NCBI RefSeq assembly: GCF_040813715.1
Contig: NZ_JBFOCH010000003.1
Direction: 5' to 3' (one strand)
Length of the DNA stretch: 64,000 bases
Origin: Mesorhizobium_K marinum
GTDB taxonomy: Bacteria; Pseudomonadota; Alphaproteobacteria; Rhizobiales; Rhizobiaceae
Part shown: positions 48,048-56,883 of the stretch, in pieces
Numbering within the stretch: position 1 is the first letter of the stretch
Layout: each line of letters begins with the position of its first letter
Made by a program: the position numbers and the translations under genes
Notes under the pieces: generated by a model
What the model was told of the DNA's origin: nothing
The model's input: the letters and a program-made list of their open reading frames with translations, nothing else
The model's database searches: none

Positions 48048-49616
48048 ATGGCCGACGACACCAGCATTTTCATCGGGGCAAGCCGGAAGCCGGACGACAG
48101 CTACCAGAAGCCGGAAAACCTGCTTCTGCGGTACGGCAACCGGCATGGTCTCGTCACCGGCGCCACCGGCACCGGCAAGACGGTGACGCTGCAGATACTG
48201 GCGGAGGGCTTTTCCAACCAGGGCGTTCCGGTGTTCTGCGCCGATGTTAAAGGCGACCTCTCCGGGATCGCCATGATGGGTGAGGCCAAGGACTTCCTGC
48301 TTGCCCGGGCCGAGACGATCAAGCTTGATCCCTACGAATTCCAGGAATTCCCCGTGATCTTCTGGGACCTGTTCGGCGAACAGGGCCATCCGATCCGCGC
48401 CACCGTCACGGAGATGGGGCCGTTGCTGCTGTCGCGGTTGATGAATCTGTCGGATGCGCAGGAAGGCATCCTCAACATCGCCTTCAAGATCGCCGACGAG
48501 GAAGGGCTGCTGCTCCTCGACATGAAGGACCTGCAGGCGCTGCTCGCCAACATCGCCGCGCGGGCCGACGAGATCAGCGCGCGCTACGGCAACGTGACCA
48601 AGCCGTCGGTCGGTGCGATCCAGCGCAACCTGCTCGTGCTCGAGCAGCAGGGCGGCCAGAACTTCTTCGGCGAGCCGGCGCTGCGCATTTCCGACATCAT
48701 GCGCACGACGCGCGACGGTCGCGGCGCCATCAACGTGCTTGCGGCCGACAAGCTGATGATGAATCCGCGCCTCTATTCGACCTTCCTGCTGTGGCTGTTG
48801 TCCGAACTGTTCGAGGAACTGCCGGAAGTCGGCGACCCCGACAAGCCGCGGCTGGTGTTCTTCTTCGACGAGGCCCACCTGCTGTTCGACGAGGCCCCGC
48901 GCGTGCTTGTCGACCGGGTCGAGCAGGTGGTTCGACTGATCCGCTCCAAGGGCGTCGGCGTCTACTTCGTCACGCAGAACCCGCTCGACGTGCCCGAGAC
49001 GGTCCTGGCGCAGCTCGGCAACCGCGTGCAGCATGCGCTCAGGGCCTACACGCCGCGCGAGCAGAAGGCGGTGAAGACCGCCGCCGACACTTTCCGCCCG
49101 AATCCTGATTTCGATTGCGCGAAGGCAATCACCCAGCTTGCGGTCGGCGAGGCGCTGGTGTCGACGCTGGAAGCCAAGGGCATTCCTTCGATGGTGCAGC
49201 GCACGCTGGTCCGGCCGCCGGCCTCGCGCATGGGACCGATCACGCCGCAGGAGCGGTCACGGCTTATCGCCGAAAGTCCCGTCGCCGGCCAATACGACCA
49301 AGCCGTCGATCGCGAATCCGCGTTCGAGATACTTCAGAAAAAGGCTGCCGAGGCGCAGAAGGCCCAAGCCCCGGAGCAACAAGGCGAGGGCGGCTCCCGC
49401 TGGACGCTGCCGGATTTCGAGGACAGCCCGACTACGACGGGCGGCGCAAGCAGGCGCAGCCCTGGACGACCGGCGCCAAGGCCGCGCGCGCCGCGTCCGT
49501 CGAACCGCCAGACGGTCACCGAGGCGGCGATCAAGTCGGTCGTGCGATCGGTCGGAAGCTCGCTTGGCCGCGCCCTGGTGCGGGGCATCCTGGGCAGCCT
49601 CAAGAAGGGGTATTGA
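48048..49616 (+). CDS. HerA-like ATPase, DUF853 family
   Basis: 522 residues from the ATG at 48048, with GGAG upstream. FtsK/HerA-type ATPase: Walker A GATGTGKTVT (about residue 40), Walker B RLVFFFDEAHLLFDEAP (about residue 280), sensor-like FVTQNPLDVPETVL. The last 90 residues are Pro/Arg-rich and probably disordered, then a short amphipathic end (SSLGRALVRGILGSLKKGY). The family is widespread and of unknown role; it resembles archaeal HerA but has no NurA nuclease gene beside it. I see no defence-system partner. Confidence 0.88.
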   Translation: MADDTSIFIGASRKPDDSYQKPENLLLRYGNRHGLVTGATGTGKTVTLQILAEGFSNQGVPVFCADVKGDLSGIAMMGEAKDFLLARAETIKLDPYEFQEFPVIFWDLFGEQGHPIRATVTEMGPLLLSRLMNLSDAQEGILNIAFKIADEEGLLLLDMKDLQALLANIAARADEISARYGNVTKPSVGAIQRNLLVLEQQGGQNFFGEPALRISDIMRTTRDGRGAINVLAADKLMMNPRLYSTFLLWLLSELFEELPEVGDPDKPRLVFFFDEAHLLFDEAPRVLVDRVEQVVRLIRSKGVGVYFVTQNPLDVPETVLAQLGNRVQHALRAYTPREQKAVKTAADTFRPNPDFDCAKAITQLAVGEALVSTLEAKGIPSMVQRTLVRPPASRMGPITPQERSRLIAESPVAGQYDQAVDRESAFEILQKKAAEAQKAQAPEQQGEGGSRWTLPDFEDSPTTTGGASRRSPGRPAPRPRAPRPSNRQTVTEAAIKSVVRSVGSSLGRALVRGILGSLKKGY

Positions 49617-49631
49617 GGCGTTCGGCGACGG

Positions 49632-50354
49632 TCAGGACAGTCCGATGCCGTGCGTCACCAGGATCGGCGCCTTGCCGGGAACGCGATCGTAGAGATCGAT
49701 GATGTCCTGGTTCATGAGGCGAACACATCCAGACGACACCGATTTGCCGATCGAGTTCCACTCCGGCGACCCGTGCAGGCGATAGAGCGTGTCCTCGCCG
49801 TTCTGGAAGATGTAAAGCGCACGCGCGCCGAGCGGATTGGTCAGGCCGGGCGGCATGCCGCCGTTGTCGGCGCTGTATTTCTCCAGGTCCGGCTGACGCG
49901 CGATCATTTCCGCCGGCGGCGTCCATTTCGGCCATTTGCGCTTCCACTGGACGTTGGCCCGCCCCGACCATTCGAATCCCTCGCGACCGAGGCCGACGCC
50001 GTAGCGTATCGCCTCGCCGTTGCCGAGGACGAGGTAGAGGAAGTGCTGCGAGGTATCGACGATGATGCTGCCGGCCGGTTCGCCGGTAGGATCCGGCACG
50101 ACCTGGCGCAGGTAGCGGCGATCCATGCGCTCGATGGGAACGGCCGGAATGTCGTAGCCCTCGTCGGTCATCGGCCCGTATATGGAGACATAGCTGCCAA
50201 AGGATGCGTCAAGTCGCTGAGGCTGCGGCTGAAGTTCCGGTTCCGGCTCGACCGTCACGCAGGCGGACAGACTGAAACTCGCGGCGCCGACCGCCGCGAG
50301 GCTGAGAAATCCGCGGCGCGAAAGGCCGTCGCGGGACGAGGGGAGAATGGACAT
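49632..50354 (-). CDS. L,D-transpeptidase (ErfK/YbiS/YcfS/YnhG family)
   Basis: 240 residues. The N-terminus reads SRRGFLSLAAVGAASFSLSAC, which looks like both a Tat signal (S-R-R-G-F-L) and a lipobox (SLSAC), so it is probably an exported lipoprotein. The YkuD domain has IIVDTSQHFLYLV and the catalytic HGSPEWNSIGKSVSSGCVRL (His, Ser-x-Gly-Cys-x-Arg). It would make 3-3 peptidoglycan cross-links or attach lipoproteins to the wall. Convergent with the ATPase gene, 15 bp apart. Confidence 0.92.
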   Translation of the reverse strand: MSILPSSRDGLSRRGFLSLAAVGAASFSLSACVTVEPEPELQPQPQRLDASFGSYVSIYGPMTDEGYDIPAVPIERMDRRYLRQVVPDPTGEPAGSIIVDTSQHFLYLVLGNGEAIRYGVGLGREGFEWSGRANVQWKRKWPKWTPPAEMIARQPDLEKYSADNGGMPPGLTNPLGARALYIFQNGEDTLYRLHGSPEWNSIGKSVSSGCVRLMNQDIIDLYDRVPGKAPILVTHGIGLS

Positions 50355-50516
50355 CGGAATTCTTGCTCTTCGTTCGACGATGGGACGGCGCTCGTGACGG
50401 CGCTGCCCTGTTAAGCGATGAGCGGATAGACGGTTCCAAATCTGGTCTCAGCATGCGCAAAGAAAGGCAAAGCTGTGACGTGGCGCGCTGTTGCCATTCG
50501 GCAACCGTGACGATGC

Positions 50517-50915
50517 GTCAGGCGCCGCCGAGGAGGCCGTCGAGGTTCGGTAGGGTCAAGGATGGCGGCAGGTCGGGGTATTCGTCCGGCTGGCCGGTGC
50601 GATTGATCCAGACGGTGCGGAAGCCGAAACCGGTTGCGCCGGCAATATCCCAGCGGTTGGACGACTGGAACGAAACAGCTGACGGCTCAAGACGCCAGGC
50701 GGAAGTGACGAGGCNCCGTCAGGCGCCGGCGAGGAGGCCGTCGAGGTTCGGCAGGGTCAAGGATGGCGGCAGGTCGGGATATTCGTCCGGCTGGCCGGTG
50801 CGATTGATCCAGACGGTGCGGAAGCCGAAACCGGTTGCGCCGGCAATATCCCAGCGGTTGGACGACTGGAACGAAACAGCTGACGGCTCAAGACGCCAGG
50901 CGGAAGTGACGAGGC
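50517..50915. other. assembly join: duplicated contig end at haloacid dehalogenase 3' end (N 50715)
   Basis: Bases 50517-50714 repeat 50718-50915 with a few substitutions (gccgccgag/gccggcgag, ttcggt/ttcggc), offset 201. The left copy is a truncated 3' fragment of the dehalogenase gene and is not a second gene. The remaining gap 50355-50516 shows no gene. Confidence 0.88.
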
Positions 50916-51381
50916 GGTATGTCGCGGGATCGGTCTTGAACCGGCCGATCGCATCCACGGAGAATACCGCGTCGAAGACATGGTCCAGCGATGCGGAAAC
51001 GATCGCTGCCTGGAGCATGGCCGGCGACCCGTTGGAGAGGATCGCGACTTTCGCGCCGCTCGCCTTGAGCTCTCTGAGTACGCCCGGCACTTCCGCGTAG
51101 CAGTCGAGCGAGGAATACGCGGCCAGAAGGTCGTCGCGGAGCCGCCGGTCGACCGAGGGAACTTTCTCCAACGCGAAGTCGAGCGCCTGCTCGGTCAACT
51201 GGCGGAAGTCCGCATAGGCTCCCATCAAGGTTCGAACCCAGCTGTATTCGAGCTGCTTGGTGCGCCATATTTCGGACAGTGTGGCGGCTTGCGGGCCGAC
51301 CGCTCCAGCGTGGCGACCGACTGCAGAGTGCACGTCGAACAGTGTGCCGTAGGCGTCGAACACATAGGCTGAATGGGTCAT
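50719..51381 (-). CDS. Haloacid dehalogenase, type II
   Basis: 220 residues from the ATG at 51381 (AGGGA upstream); an in-frame ATG at 51411 is a weaker option. HAD superfamily: nucleophile in YVFDAYGTLFDVHSA (Asp of FDAYGT), ILSNGSPAML, then SFQSSNRWDIAGATGFGFRTVWINR, which is specific to L-2-haloacid dehalogenase type II. It would hydrolyse L-2-chloro- or fluoro-acids to D-2-hydroxyacids; the physiological substrate could be another 2-substituted acid. The full gene is right of the join, so it is intact. Confidence 0.88.
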   Translation of the reverse strand: MTHSAYVFDAYGTLFDVHSAVGRHAGAVGPQAATLSEIWRTKQLEYSWVRTLMGAYADFRQLTEQALDFALEKVPSVDRRLRDDLLAAYSSLDCYAEVPGVLRELKASGAKVAILSNGSPAMLQAAIVSASLDHVFDAVFSVDAIGRFKTDPATYRLVTSAWRLEPSAVSFQSSNRWDIAGATGFGFRTVWINRTGQPDEYPDLPPSLTLPNLDGLLAGA

Positions 51382-51526
51382 CGTCCCTGCCGCTAGCGAA
51401 GTGCCGCTCATACGTGAACCGCCATCAAGCCACAGGCCTGGCCTCGCCGAAACAGAAAATTGCCCCGTTGACGCGAGGCAATGAAATAATGTCATTACCG
51501 CCTACGGCAACAGACGGATTGCTTCG

Positions 51527-52405
51527 ATGACACTGGCGGCACCCGCGCAGACGACGACCTGGACCTATGTCGATGGCGATTGGTACGAGGGCAATGTACC
51601 GCTCCTCGGGCCGCGCAGCCATGCCATGTGGCTGGCTTCTTCGGTCTTCGACGGCGCGCGGTGGTTCGAGGGCGTCGCGCCCGACCTCGATCTCCATGCG
51701 GCCCGCGTCAATGCATCCGCGATCGCCCTCGGCCTCAAGCCGACCATGACGGTCGAGGAAATCGTCGGGCTCACCTGGGAAGGCCTGAAGAAGTTCGACG
51801 GGCAGACGGCAGTCTACATTCGCCCGATGTACTGGGCCGAGCATGGCGGCTACATGGCCGTTCCGGCCGATCCGTCGTCGACGCGGTTCTGCCTGTGCCT
51901 CTACGAAGCGCCGATGATCCCGCCGTCCGGCTTCTCCGTCACCGTTTCTCCGTTCCGCAGGCCGACCATCGAAACGATGCCGACCAACGCCAAGGCGGGC
52001 TGCCTCTACCCCAACAACGGCCGCGCCATTCTCGAGGCCAAGTCGCGCGGCTTCGACAACGCCCTGGTTCTGGACATGCTGGGCAACGTCGCCGAGACCG
52101 GACTTTCCAACGTCTTCCTCGTCAAGGACGGGCATGTCATGACGCCCGCTCCGAACGGGACGTTTCTTTCCGGCATCACGCGTGCCCGCACCATCGCCCT
52201 GCTCGCTGGTTATGGCTTCCAGACGTCGGAACGGACGCTCTCGGTTCGCGATTTCCTGGACGCCGACGAGATTTTCTCGACGGGCAACCATTCCAAGGTC
52301 GTTCCCGTTATCCGCATCGAGGATCGCGACCTGCAGCCCGGACCGGTCGCCAAGAAGGCGCGCGAACTGTATTGGGAGTGGGCGCATTCGACGCCCGCCG
52401 CTTGA
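51527..52405 (+). CDS. ilvE: Branched-chain amino acid aminotransferase (class IV)
   Basis: 292 residues, fold type IV PLP enzyme. Marks: VDGDWYEGNVPLLGPRSHAM, YIRPMYWAEHGG, PLP lysine in PTNAKAGCLYPNNGRAI, DMLGNVAETGLSNVFLV and NGTFLSGITRARTI. This is the short rhizobial BCAT-like group; a D-amino acid or other class IV role cannot be excluded. It transfers amino groups between glutamate and branched-chain 2-oxo acids. It is divergent from the dehalogenase and has a weak ribosome site. Confidence 0.82.
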   Translation: MTLAAPAQTTTWTYVDGDWYEGNVPLLGPRSHAMWLASSVFDGARWFEGVAPDLDLHAARVNASAIALGLKPTMTVEEIVGLTWEGLKKFDGQTAVYIRPMYWAEHGGYMAVPADPSSTRFCLCLYEAPMIPPSGFSVTVSPFRRPTIETMPTNAKAGCLYPNNGRAILEAKSRGFDNALVLDMLGNVAETGLSNVFLVKDGHVMTPAPNGTFLSGITRARTIALLAGYGFQTSERTLSVRDFLDADEIFSTGNHSKVVPVIRIEDRDLQPGPVAKKARELYWEWAHSTPAA

Positions 52406-52455
52406 CGCCCTAGATATCAGTGGTGTCGCGGTAGCGGGCGATAGTTATTGAAACC

Positions 52456-52476
52456 GCCCGGCCAACGAAGCCGGGC
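52456..52476 (+). promoter_or_regulatory. hairpin in the leader of sodB
   Basis: GCCCGGC / GCCGGGC, a perfect 7-bp stem with a 7-base loop, ends 9 bases before the AGAGGAG ribosome site of sodB. It could affect translation or mark the end of ilvE transcription; no T run is present. Confidence 0.4.
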
Positions 52477-52499
52477 CAGAATTTAAGAGGAGTACGATC

Positions 52500-53102
52500 A
52501 TGGCCTTTGAACTGCCCCCATTGCCCTACGACTACGAGGCGCTGCAGCCCTACATGTCGAAGGAGACGCTGGAGTACCACCACGACAAGCACCACAAGGC
52601 CTACGTCGACAACGGCAACAAGCTGGCCGCCGAGGCCGGCATGGAGGGCCTGTCGCTGACGAAGATCGTCAAACAGTCCTACGGCAAGAACGCCGGCCTC
52701 TTCAACAACGCCGCCCAGCACTACAACCACATCCATTTCTGGAAGTGGATGAAGAAGGGCGGCGGCGGCAACAAGCTGCCCGGCGCGCTCCAGACGGCGT
52801 TCGACAGCGACCTGGGCGGCTACGACAAGTTCAAGGCCGACTTCATCGCGGCCGGCACAACCCAGTTCGGCTCGGGCTGGGCCTGGGTCTCCTTCAAGGA
52901 CGGCAAGCTGTCGATCTCGAAGACGCCCAACGGCGAGAACCCGCTGGTTCACGGCGCGCGCCCGATCCTCGGCGTCGACGTATGGGAGCACTCCTACTAC
53001 ATCGACTACCGCAACGCCCGGCCGAAGTATCTCGAGGCGTTCGTGGACAGCATGATCAACTGGGATCACGTGCTGGAAATGTACGAAGCCGCACGCGGCT
53101 GA
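52500..53102 (+). CDS. sodB: Superoxide dismutase [Fe/Mn]
   Basis: 200 residues, no signal peptide, so cytoplasmic. Opening FELPPLPYDYEALQPYMSKE with metal His in YHHDKHHKAYVDN; second His in NNAAQHYNHIHFWKWM; Asp and His ligands in DVWEHSYYIDYRN. GSGWAWVS is conserved. Metal choice is hard to read; rhizobial SodB proteins can be Mn- or Fe-loaded. AGAGGAG precedes the ATG and a strong terminator follows, so it is probably a single-gene transcript. Confidence 0.95.
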   Translation: MAFELPPLPYDYEALQPYMSKETLEYHHDKHHKAYVDNGNKLAAEAGMEGLSLTKIVKQSYGKNAGLFNNAAQHYNHIHFWKWMKKGGGGNKLPGALQTAFDSDLGGYDKFKADFIAAGTTQFGSGWAWVSFKDGKLSISKTPNGENPLVHGARPILGVDVWEHSYYIDYRNARPKYLEAFVDSMINWDHVLEMYEAARG

Positions 53103-53108
53103 TTTTCA

Positions 53109-53140
53109 GAAGCCCCGGTTCGCCGGGGCTTCTTTTTTTT
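53109..53140 (+). terminator. Rho-independent terminator of sodB
   Basis: GAAGCCCCGG / CCGGGGCTTC, a perfect 10-bp stem with a TTCG tetraloop, is followed directly by eight T. It starts 6 bases after the sodB stop. It is the clearest intrinsic terminator in the window. Confidence 0.95.
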
Positions 53141-53249
53141 GCGCCACCACTGACCATCACGAAAGCGTGAAGCAGAGTTTGGGTTTTTCGGCCCGGCTTT
53201 TTCGTTAGCGTCTCGTGACTGCACGATCCGCAAACCCCCGGAGGGACTT

Positions 53250-53687
53250 ATGAGAAAGCTGATCTTCGCCATCTCCGCCTTGGCGCTCGCCACGTCGGCG
53301 TCATTCGCCGATCCTCAGGAAGAGCGCGAGGCGCTGATGAAGGCGAACGGCCGCGCCATGGGAGCGCTGAGCGCCTATGTGAAGGGCGAAAAGCCATTCG
53401 ACGCCGCCGACGTGCTCGCGCAGTTGAACAAGATTTCCGAGGATGCGCAGAAGATGGACGCTGCGATGCTCTGGCCGGCCGGCAGCGCGACCGGCAATTC
53501 CGAGTCCTCGCCGAAGATCTGGGAAGACCCGGCAGGGTTCCAGGCCGCGATCGACAAGTTCAAGACCGACGCCGCGGCAGCGGCGGCTGCACCACCTGCT
53601 GACGTCGACGCACTTAAGGCGTCGATGGGCGCTGTCGGTTCCAATTGCGGCACCTGCCACGAGGCATTCCGCATCAAGAAGGGCTGA
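53250..53687 (+). CDS. Cytochrome c' / c-556 family protein
   Basis: 145 residues. Signal peptide residues 1-20 (ends TSASFA). A four-helix cytochrome c' fold is expected: EREALMKANGRAMGALSAYV is the first helix with the axial Met in the c-556 type, and the haem site NCGTCHEAFRIKKG is at the very C-terminus as usual. Periplasmic. It probably passes electrons together with the diheme protein encoded 12 bp downstream. CGGAGGG precedes the ATG. Confidence 0.9.
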   Translation: MRKLIFAISALALATSASFADPQEEREALMKANGRAMGALSAYVKGEKPFDAADVLAQLNKISEDAQKMDAAMLWPAGSATGNSESSPKIWEDPAGFQAAIDKFKTDAAAAAAAPPADVDALKASMGAVGSNCGTCHEAFRIKKG

Positions 53688-53699
53688 TACCTGGCCTCC

Positions 53700-54641
53700 A
53701 TGAAGAAGCTGATCGGCGTCGCGCTGGTTCTGGGTGGCGTCGGGGCCGCCGTCGTGTGGCTGGCGTCGGCGCCGGTGCGACTCGGGGGCGAGGTGCTGGC
53801 GTCGCTCGGCTCCGGCGATCCGGTGCGCGGCGAACGCATCTTCTGGGCCGGCGGCTGCACATCGTGCCATGCCCGGCCGGATGCCAAGGGCGACGCGCGC
53901 CTGGAGCTTGCGGGCGGCATGAAGCTCGTGACGCCGTTCGGCACCTTCGTACCACCCAACATTTCCCCCGATACCGAGGCCGGCATCGGCGGCTGGTCGG
54001 TGGAGGATTTCGCCAATGCGATGATGCGTGGCGTCGCGCCGGACGGCAGCCATTACTACCCGGCCTTTCCCTACACCTCCTACGCGCGCATGCAGCCCTC
54101 AGACATTGCCGACCTGCATGCCTTCATGAAGGGCTTGCCGGCGGTGTCCGACAGGTCGCCGGACCACGAGCTTTCCTTTCCGTTCACGATCCGGCGCGGT
54201 CTCGGCCTCTGGAAACGCCTCTACCTGAACGATGAGCCTGTGATCGCGCTGCCCGCCGACGCACCCGAAACCGTGGCGCTCGGCCGCTATCTGGTCGAGG
54301 GACCCGGCCATTGCGGCGAATGCCACACGCCGCGTGGCGTGATCGGCGGGACCGAAAAGGCGCGCTGGCTTTCGGGCGCCGTCGCCGCCGAGGGTGACGG
54401 CATCGTGCCCAACATCACGTCAGGCGAGGGCGGCATCGGCGACTGGTCGGCGGGCGATATCGCCGCCTACCTGGAAACCGGCTTCACGCCGGATTTCGAT
54501 TCGGTCGGCGGTTCGATGGCCGAGGTCCAGCGCAACATGGCGCGCTTGCGCCCGGAGGATCGGGACGCCATCGCCGCCTATCTGAAGACGGTGCCGCCGC
54601 ATCCCAACGGATACCCGGCGCGGACCAAACCGGAAGGCTAG
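53700..54641 (+). CDS. Diheme c-type cytochrome
   Basis: 313 residues. An uncleaved-looking hydrophobic N-terminus (KKLIGVALVLGGVGAAVVWL) anchors or exports it. Two haem sites: GGCTSCHARPDAKG (about residue 54) and GHCGECHTPRGV (about residue 207). Each is followed by a segment like NISPDTEAGIGGWS or NITSGEGGIGDWS and a possible Met ligand. This pattern matches the cytochrome subunits that accept electrons from membrane-bound sugar/alcohol dehydrogenases. No dehydrogenase gene is adjacent, but betA-type GMC enzymes exist in this window. It forms a pair with the c-556 gene. Confidence 0.88.
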   Translation: MKKLIGVALVLGGVGAAVVWLASAPVRLGGEVLASLGSGDPVRGERIFWAGGCTSCHARPDAKGDARLELAGGMKLVTPFGTFVPPNISPDTEAGIGGWSVEDFANAMMRGVAPDGSHYYPAFPYTSYARMQPSDIADLHAFMKGLPAVSDRSPDHELSFPFTIRRGLGLWKRLYLNDEPVIALPADAPETVALGRYLVEGPGHCGECHTPRGVIGGTEKARWLSGAVAAEGDGIVPNITSGEGGIGDWSAGDIAAYLETGFTPDFDSVGGSMAEVQRNMARLRPEDRDAIAAYLKTVPPHPNGYPARTKPEG

Positions 54642-54658
54642 GCTTCTCGCCCGTTCCG

Positions 54659-56770
54659 TCAGGGGTTGCCGTCGACGGCGCCGGCGACCTTGATCGCGAA
54701 CGCGTAGACGTAGGCGATCTCTTCCAGCCGCGAGAAACGGCCTGACGCCCCGCCGTGCCCCGAATCCATGTGGATCTTGAACAGCGCGGGGTTCGCGCTC
54801 GCGCTCCTTGCCCGCAGGCGGGCGATCCATTTCGCCGGTTCCCAGTAGGTGACGCGCGGGTCGGTGAGGCCGGCGACCGCAAGGATCGGCGGATAGTCGA
54901 GGGCCGCCACGTTGTCGTAGGGCGAGTAGGCAGCGATCGTCAGGTAGTCCTTCTCCGAGGCGATCGGGTTGCCCCATTCCGGCCATTCCGGAGGCGTGAG
55001 CGGCAGCGTGTCGTCGAGCATGGTGGTCAGCACGTCGACAAAGGGCACCTCGGCGATGATCCCGCCGAAATGCTCCGGCGCCATGTTGGCGACAGCGCCC
55101 ATGAGCATGCCGCCGGCAGACCCGCCCTGCGCGACGATCAGGTGATGCGACGTATATCCGGCCGACACGAGGTGGCTGGCGACGGCGATGAAATCGCGGA
55201 AGGTGTTGGCCTTCTTCTCGCGCTTGCCGTCCTCATACCAGGCGAAGCCCTTGTCCTTGCCGCCACGCACATGGGCGATGGCGTAGACGAAGCCGCGATC
55301 GACCAGCGAAAGAAGATTGGTGTTGAAGGCCGCGGGTATGCTGATGCCGTAGGAGCCATAGCCGTAGAGCAGCGCAGGAGCCGAGCCGTCGAGCGGGGTG
55401 TCGCGGTGATGGATGAGCGAAACCGGCACCAGTTCGCCGTCATGCGACGTTGCCATCAGCCGCCGCATGACGTAGCGGTCGGGATCGTGCCCCGACGGAA
55501 CCTCCTGGGTCTTCAGAAGCACACGCTGGCGTGTCCGCATGTCGTAGTCGAAGACTTCCGCCGGCGTGGTCATGGACGAATAGGAGAAGCGCATGACGTC
55601 GGTGTCGTATTCGTAGGCGCCGAGCAGGCTCAACGAATAGGCTTCCTCGTCGAATGCGATGGCGTGCTCCTCGCCGCTCGCACGCTCGCGCACGACGATC
55701 CGCGGCAGCCCGTCCTTGCGTTCGAGCCGGACCAGGAAATCGCGGAAGGCGAGGAGCGACAGGATGAGGCGGCCGGGCTCGTGTGGCACGAGGTCGGTCC
55801 AGTTCGCGCGCACGGGGTCGCCAACGGGCGCGGTCGCGATCTTGAAGTCCTTGGCGCCGTCGGCATTGGTGAGGACGAAGAAGATGTCACCGCCTTCCTC
55901 GAGCTCGTATTGCAGTCCGGTCTCGCGCGCCGCGACGAGGCTCGGCGTCGCGGTCGGGTCATCCGTGCGCAGCAGGCGGATCTCGGACGTCTCGTGGTCG
56001 TTGATCGAGATGAAGATCCAGTCATTCCTGCGCGACCCCGCGACGTCCATGAAGAAGCCGGGGTCGCCTTCTTCATAGACAAGGCGGTCATCGGCCGGGT
56101 CGGCCCCGAGCGCGTGAAAGAAGAGTTTCGACGGACGGTGGTTCTCGTCGACGCGGGTGTAGAGGAAACCGTCGTTGCCGGCGTTCCAGACGCCGCCCCC
56201 GCTGGTGTCGCTGACATCGTCGGCGAGGTCGCGGCCCGTCTCGATGTCGCGCACGCGCAGGCTGAAGAACTCCGAGCCCTTGTCGTCGAACGACCAGAGC
56301 AGGCGCTTGTGGTCCGAGGAATGGTCGCAGCTGCCGATGCGGAAATAGGCCTTGCCTTCGGCCTCGGCGTCGCCGTCGAGAACGATCTCCTCGGTCCCGC
56401 CTTCGCGCGGCGTGCGGAAGAAGCGCGGCTGTTCGCCGCCGACCCGAAACGAGGAGCCGTAGGCAAACGGCCCGTCCTTCATGGGGACCGACGAATCGTC
56501 TTCCTTGATGCGCCCCTTCATCTCCTCGAACAGCTTTTTCCTCAGGGCGGCCGTGTCTGCCATCATCGCCGACTGGTAGGCGTTCTCGGCCTCGAGGTGA
56601 CTGCGGATTGCCGGATCGAGCGCCGAAGGGTCCTTGAAGACTTCCTGCCAGTTGTCGGCGCGCAGCCAGGCGAACTCATCGACGCGGGTGATGCCGTGCC
56701 GCGTATCCTCGACGGGCCGCTTATCGGTGGCAGGGTGTGCGATTGCCGGAAATCGTGGGCTCTGGGTCAT
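54659..56770 (-). CDS. ptrB: Oligopeptidase B (prolyl oligopeptidase family S9A)
   Basis: 703 residues. N-terminal seven-bladed propeller (RHGITRVDEFAWLRADNWQE, YFRIGSCDHSSDHKRLLWSF), then an alpha/beta-hydrolase domain with YGYGSYGISI, nucleophile Ser in VAQGGSAGGMLMGA, Asp in GLTDPRVTYWEP and His in SGHGGASGRF. The EFAWLR and HIRGG-like HVRGGKDKGFAWY segments are close to oligopeptidase B, which cuts after Arg or Lys. No signal peptide, so cytoplasmic. Convergent with the cytochrome gene, 17 bp apart. Confidence 0.92.
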   Translation of the reverse strand: MTQSPRFPAIAHPATDKRPVEDTRHGITRVDEFAWLRADNWQEVFKDPSALDPAIRSHLEAENAYQSAMMADTAALRKKLFEEMKGRIKEDDSSVPMKDGPFAYGSSFRVGGEQPRFFRTPREGGTEEIVLDGDAEAEGKAYFRIGSCDHSSDHKRLLWSFDDKGSEFFSLRVRDIETGRDLADDVSDTSGGGVWNAGNDGFLYTRVDENHRPSKLFFHALGADPADDRLVYEEGDPGFFMDVAGSRRNDWIFISINDHETSEIRLLRTDDPTATPSLVAARETGLQYELEEGGDIFFVLTNADGAKDFKIATAPVGDPVRANWTDLVPHEPGRLILSLLAFRDFLVRLERKDGLPRIVVRERASGEEHAIAFDEEAYSLSLLGAYEYDTDVMRFSYSSMTTPAEVFDYDMRTRQRVLLKTQEVPSGHDPDRYVMRRLMATSHDGELVPVSLIHHRDTPLDGSAPALLYGYGSYGISIPAAFNTNLLSLVDRGFVYAIAHVRGGKDKGFAWYEDGKREKKANTFRDFIAVASHLVSAGYTSHHLIVAQGGSAGGMLMGAVANMAPEHFGGIIAEVPFVDVLTTMLDDTLPLTPPEWPEWGNPIASEKDYLTIAAYSPYDNVAALDYPPILAVAGLTDPRVTYWEPAKWIARLRARSASANPALFKIHMDSGHGGASGRFSRLEEIAYVYAFAIKVAGAVDGNP

Positions 56771-56883
56771 GTCGTCTCGCTGCGGCGATTCTTGAACGGC
56801 GAATGAACACGCCGATCAGTGCGGGTTCAAGGGCCTGCCGGCAAGTTGCGGGACAGGCATCGAAACAACCCTGGAGACAGAAA

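Noticed and set aside
50517..50714. Second partial haloacid dehalogenase gene
   Set aside because: It is the left copy of a contig overlap; the complete gene is present at 50719-51381.
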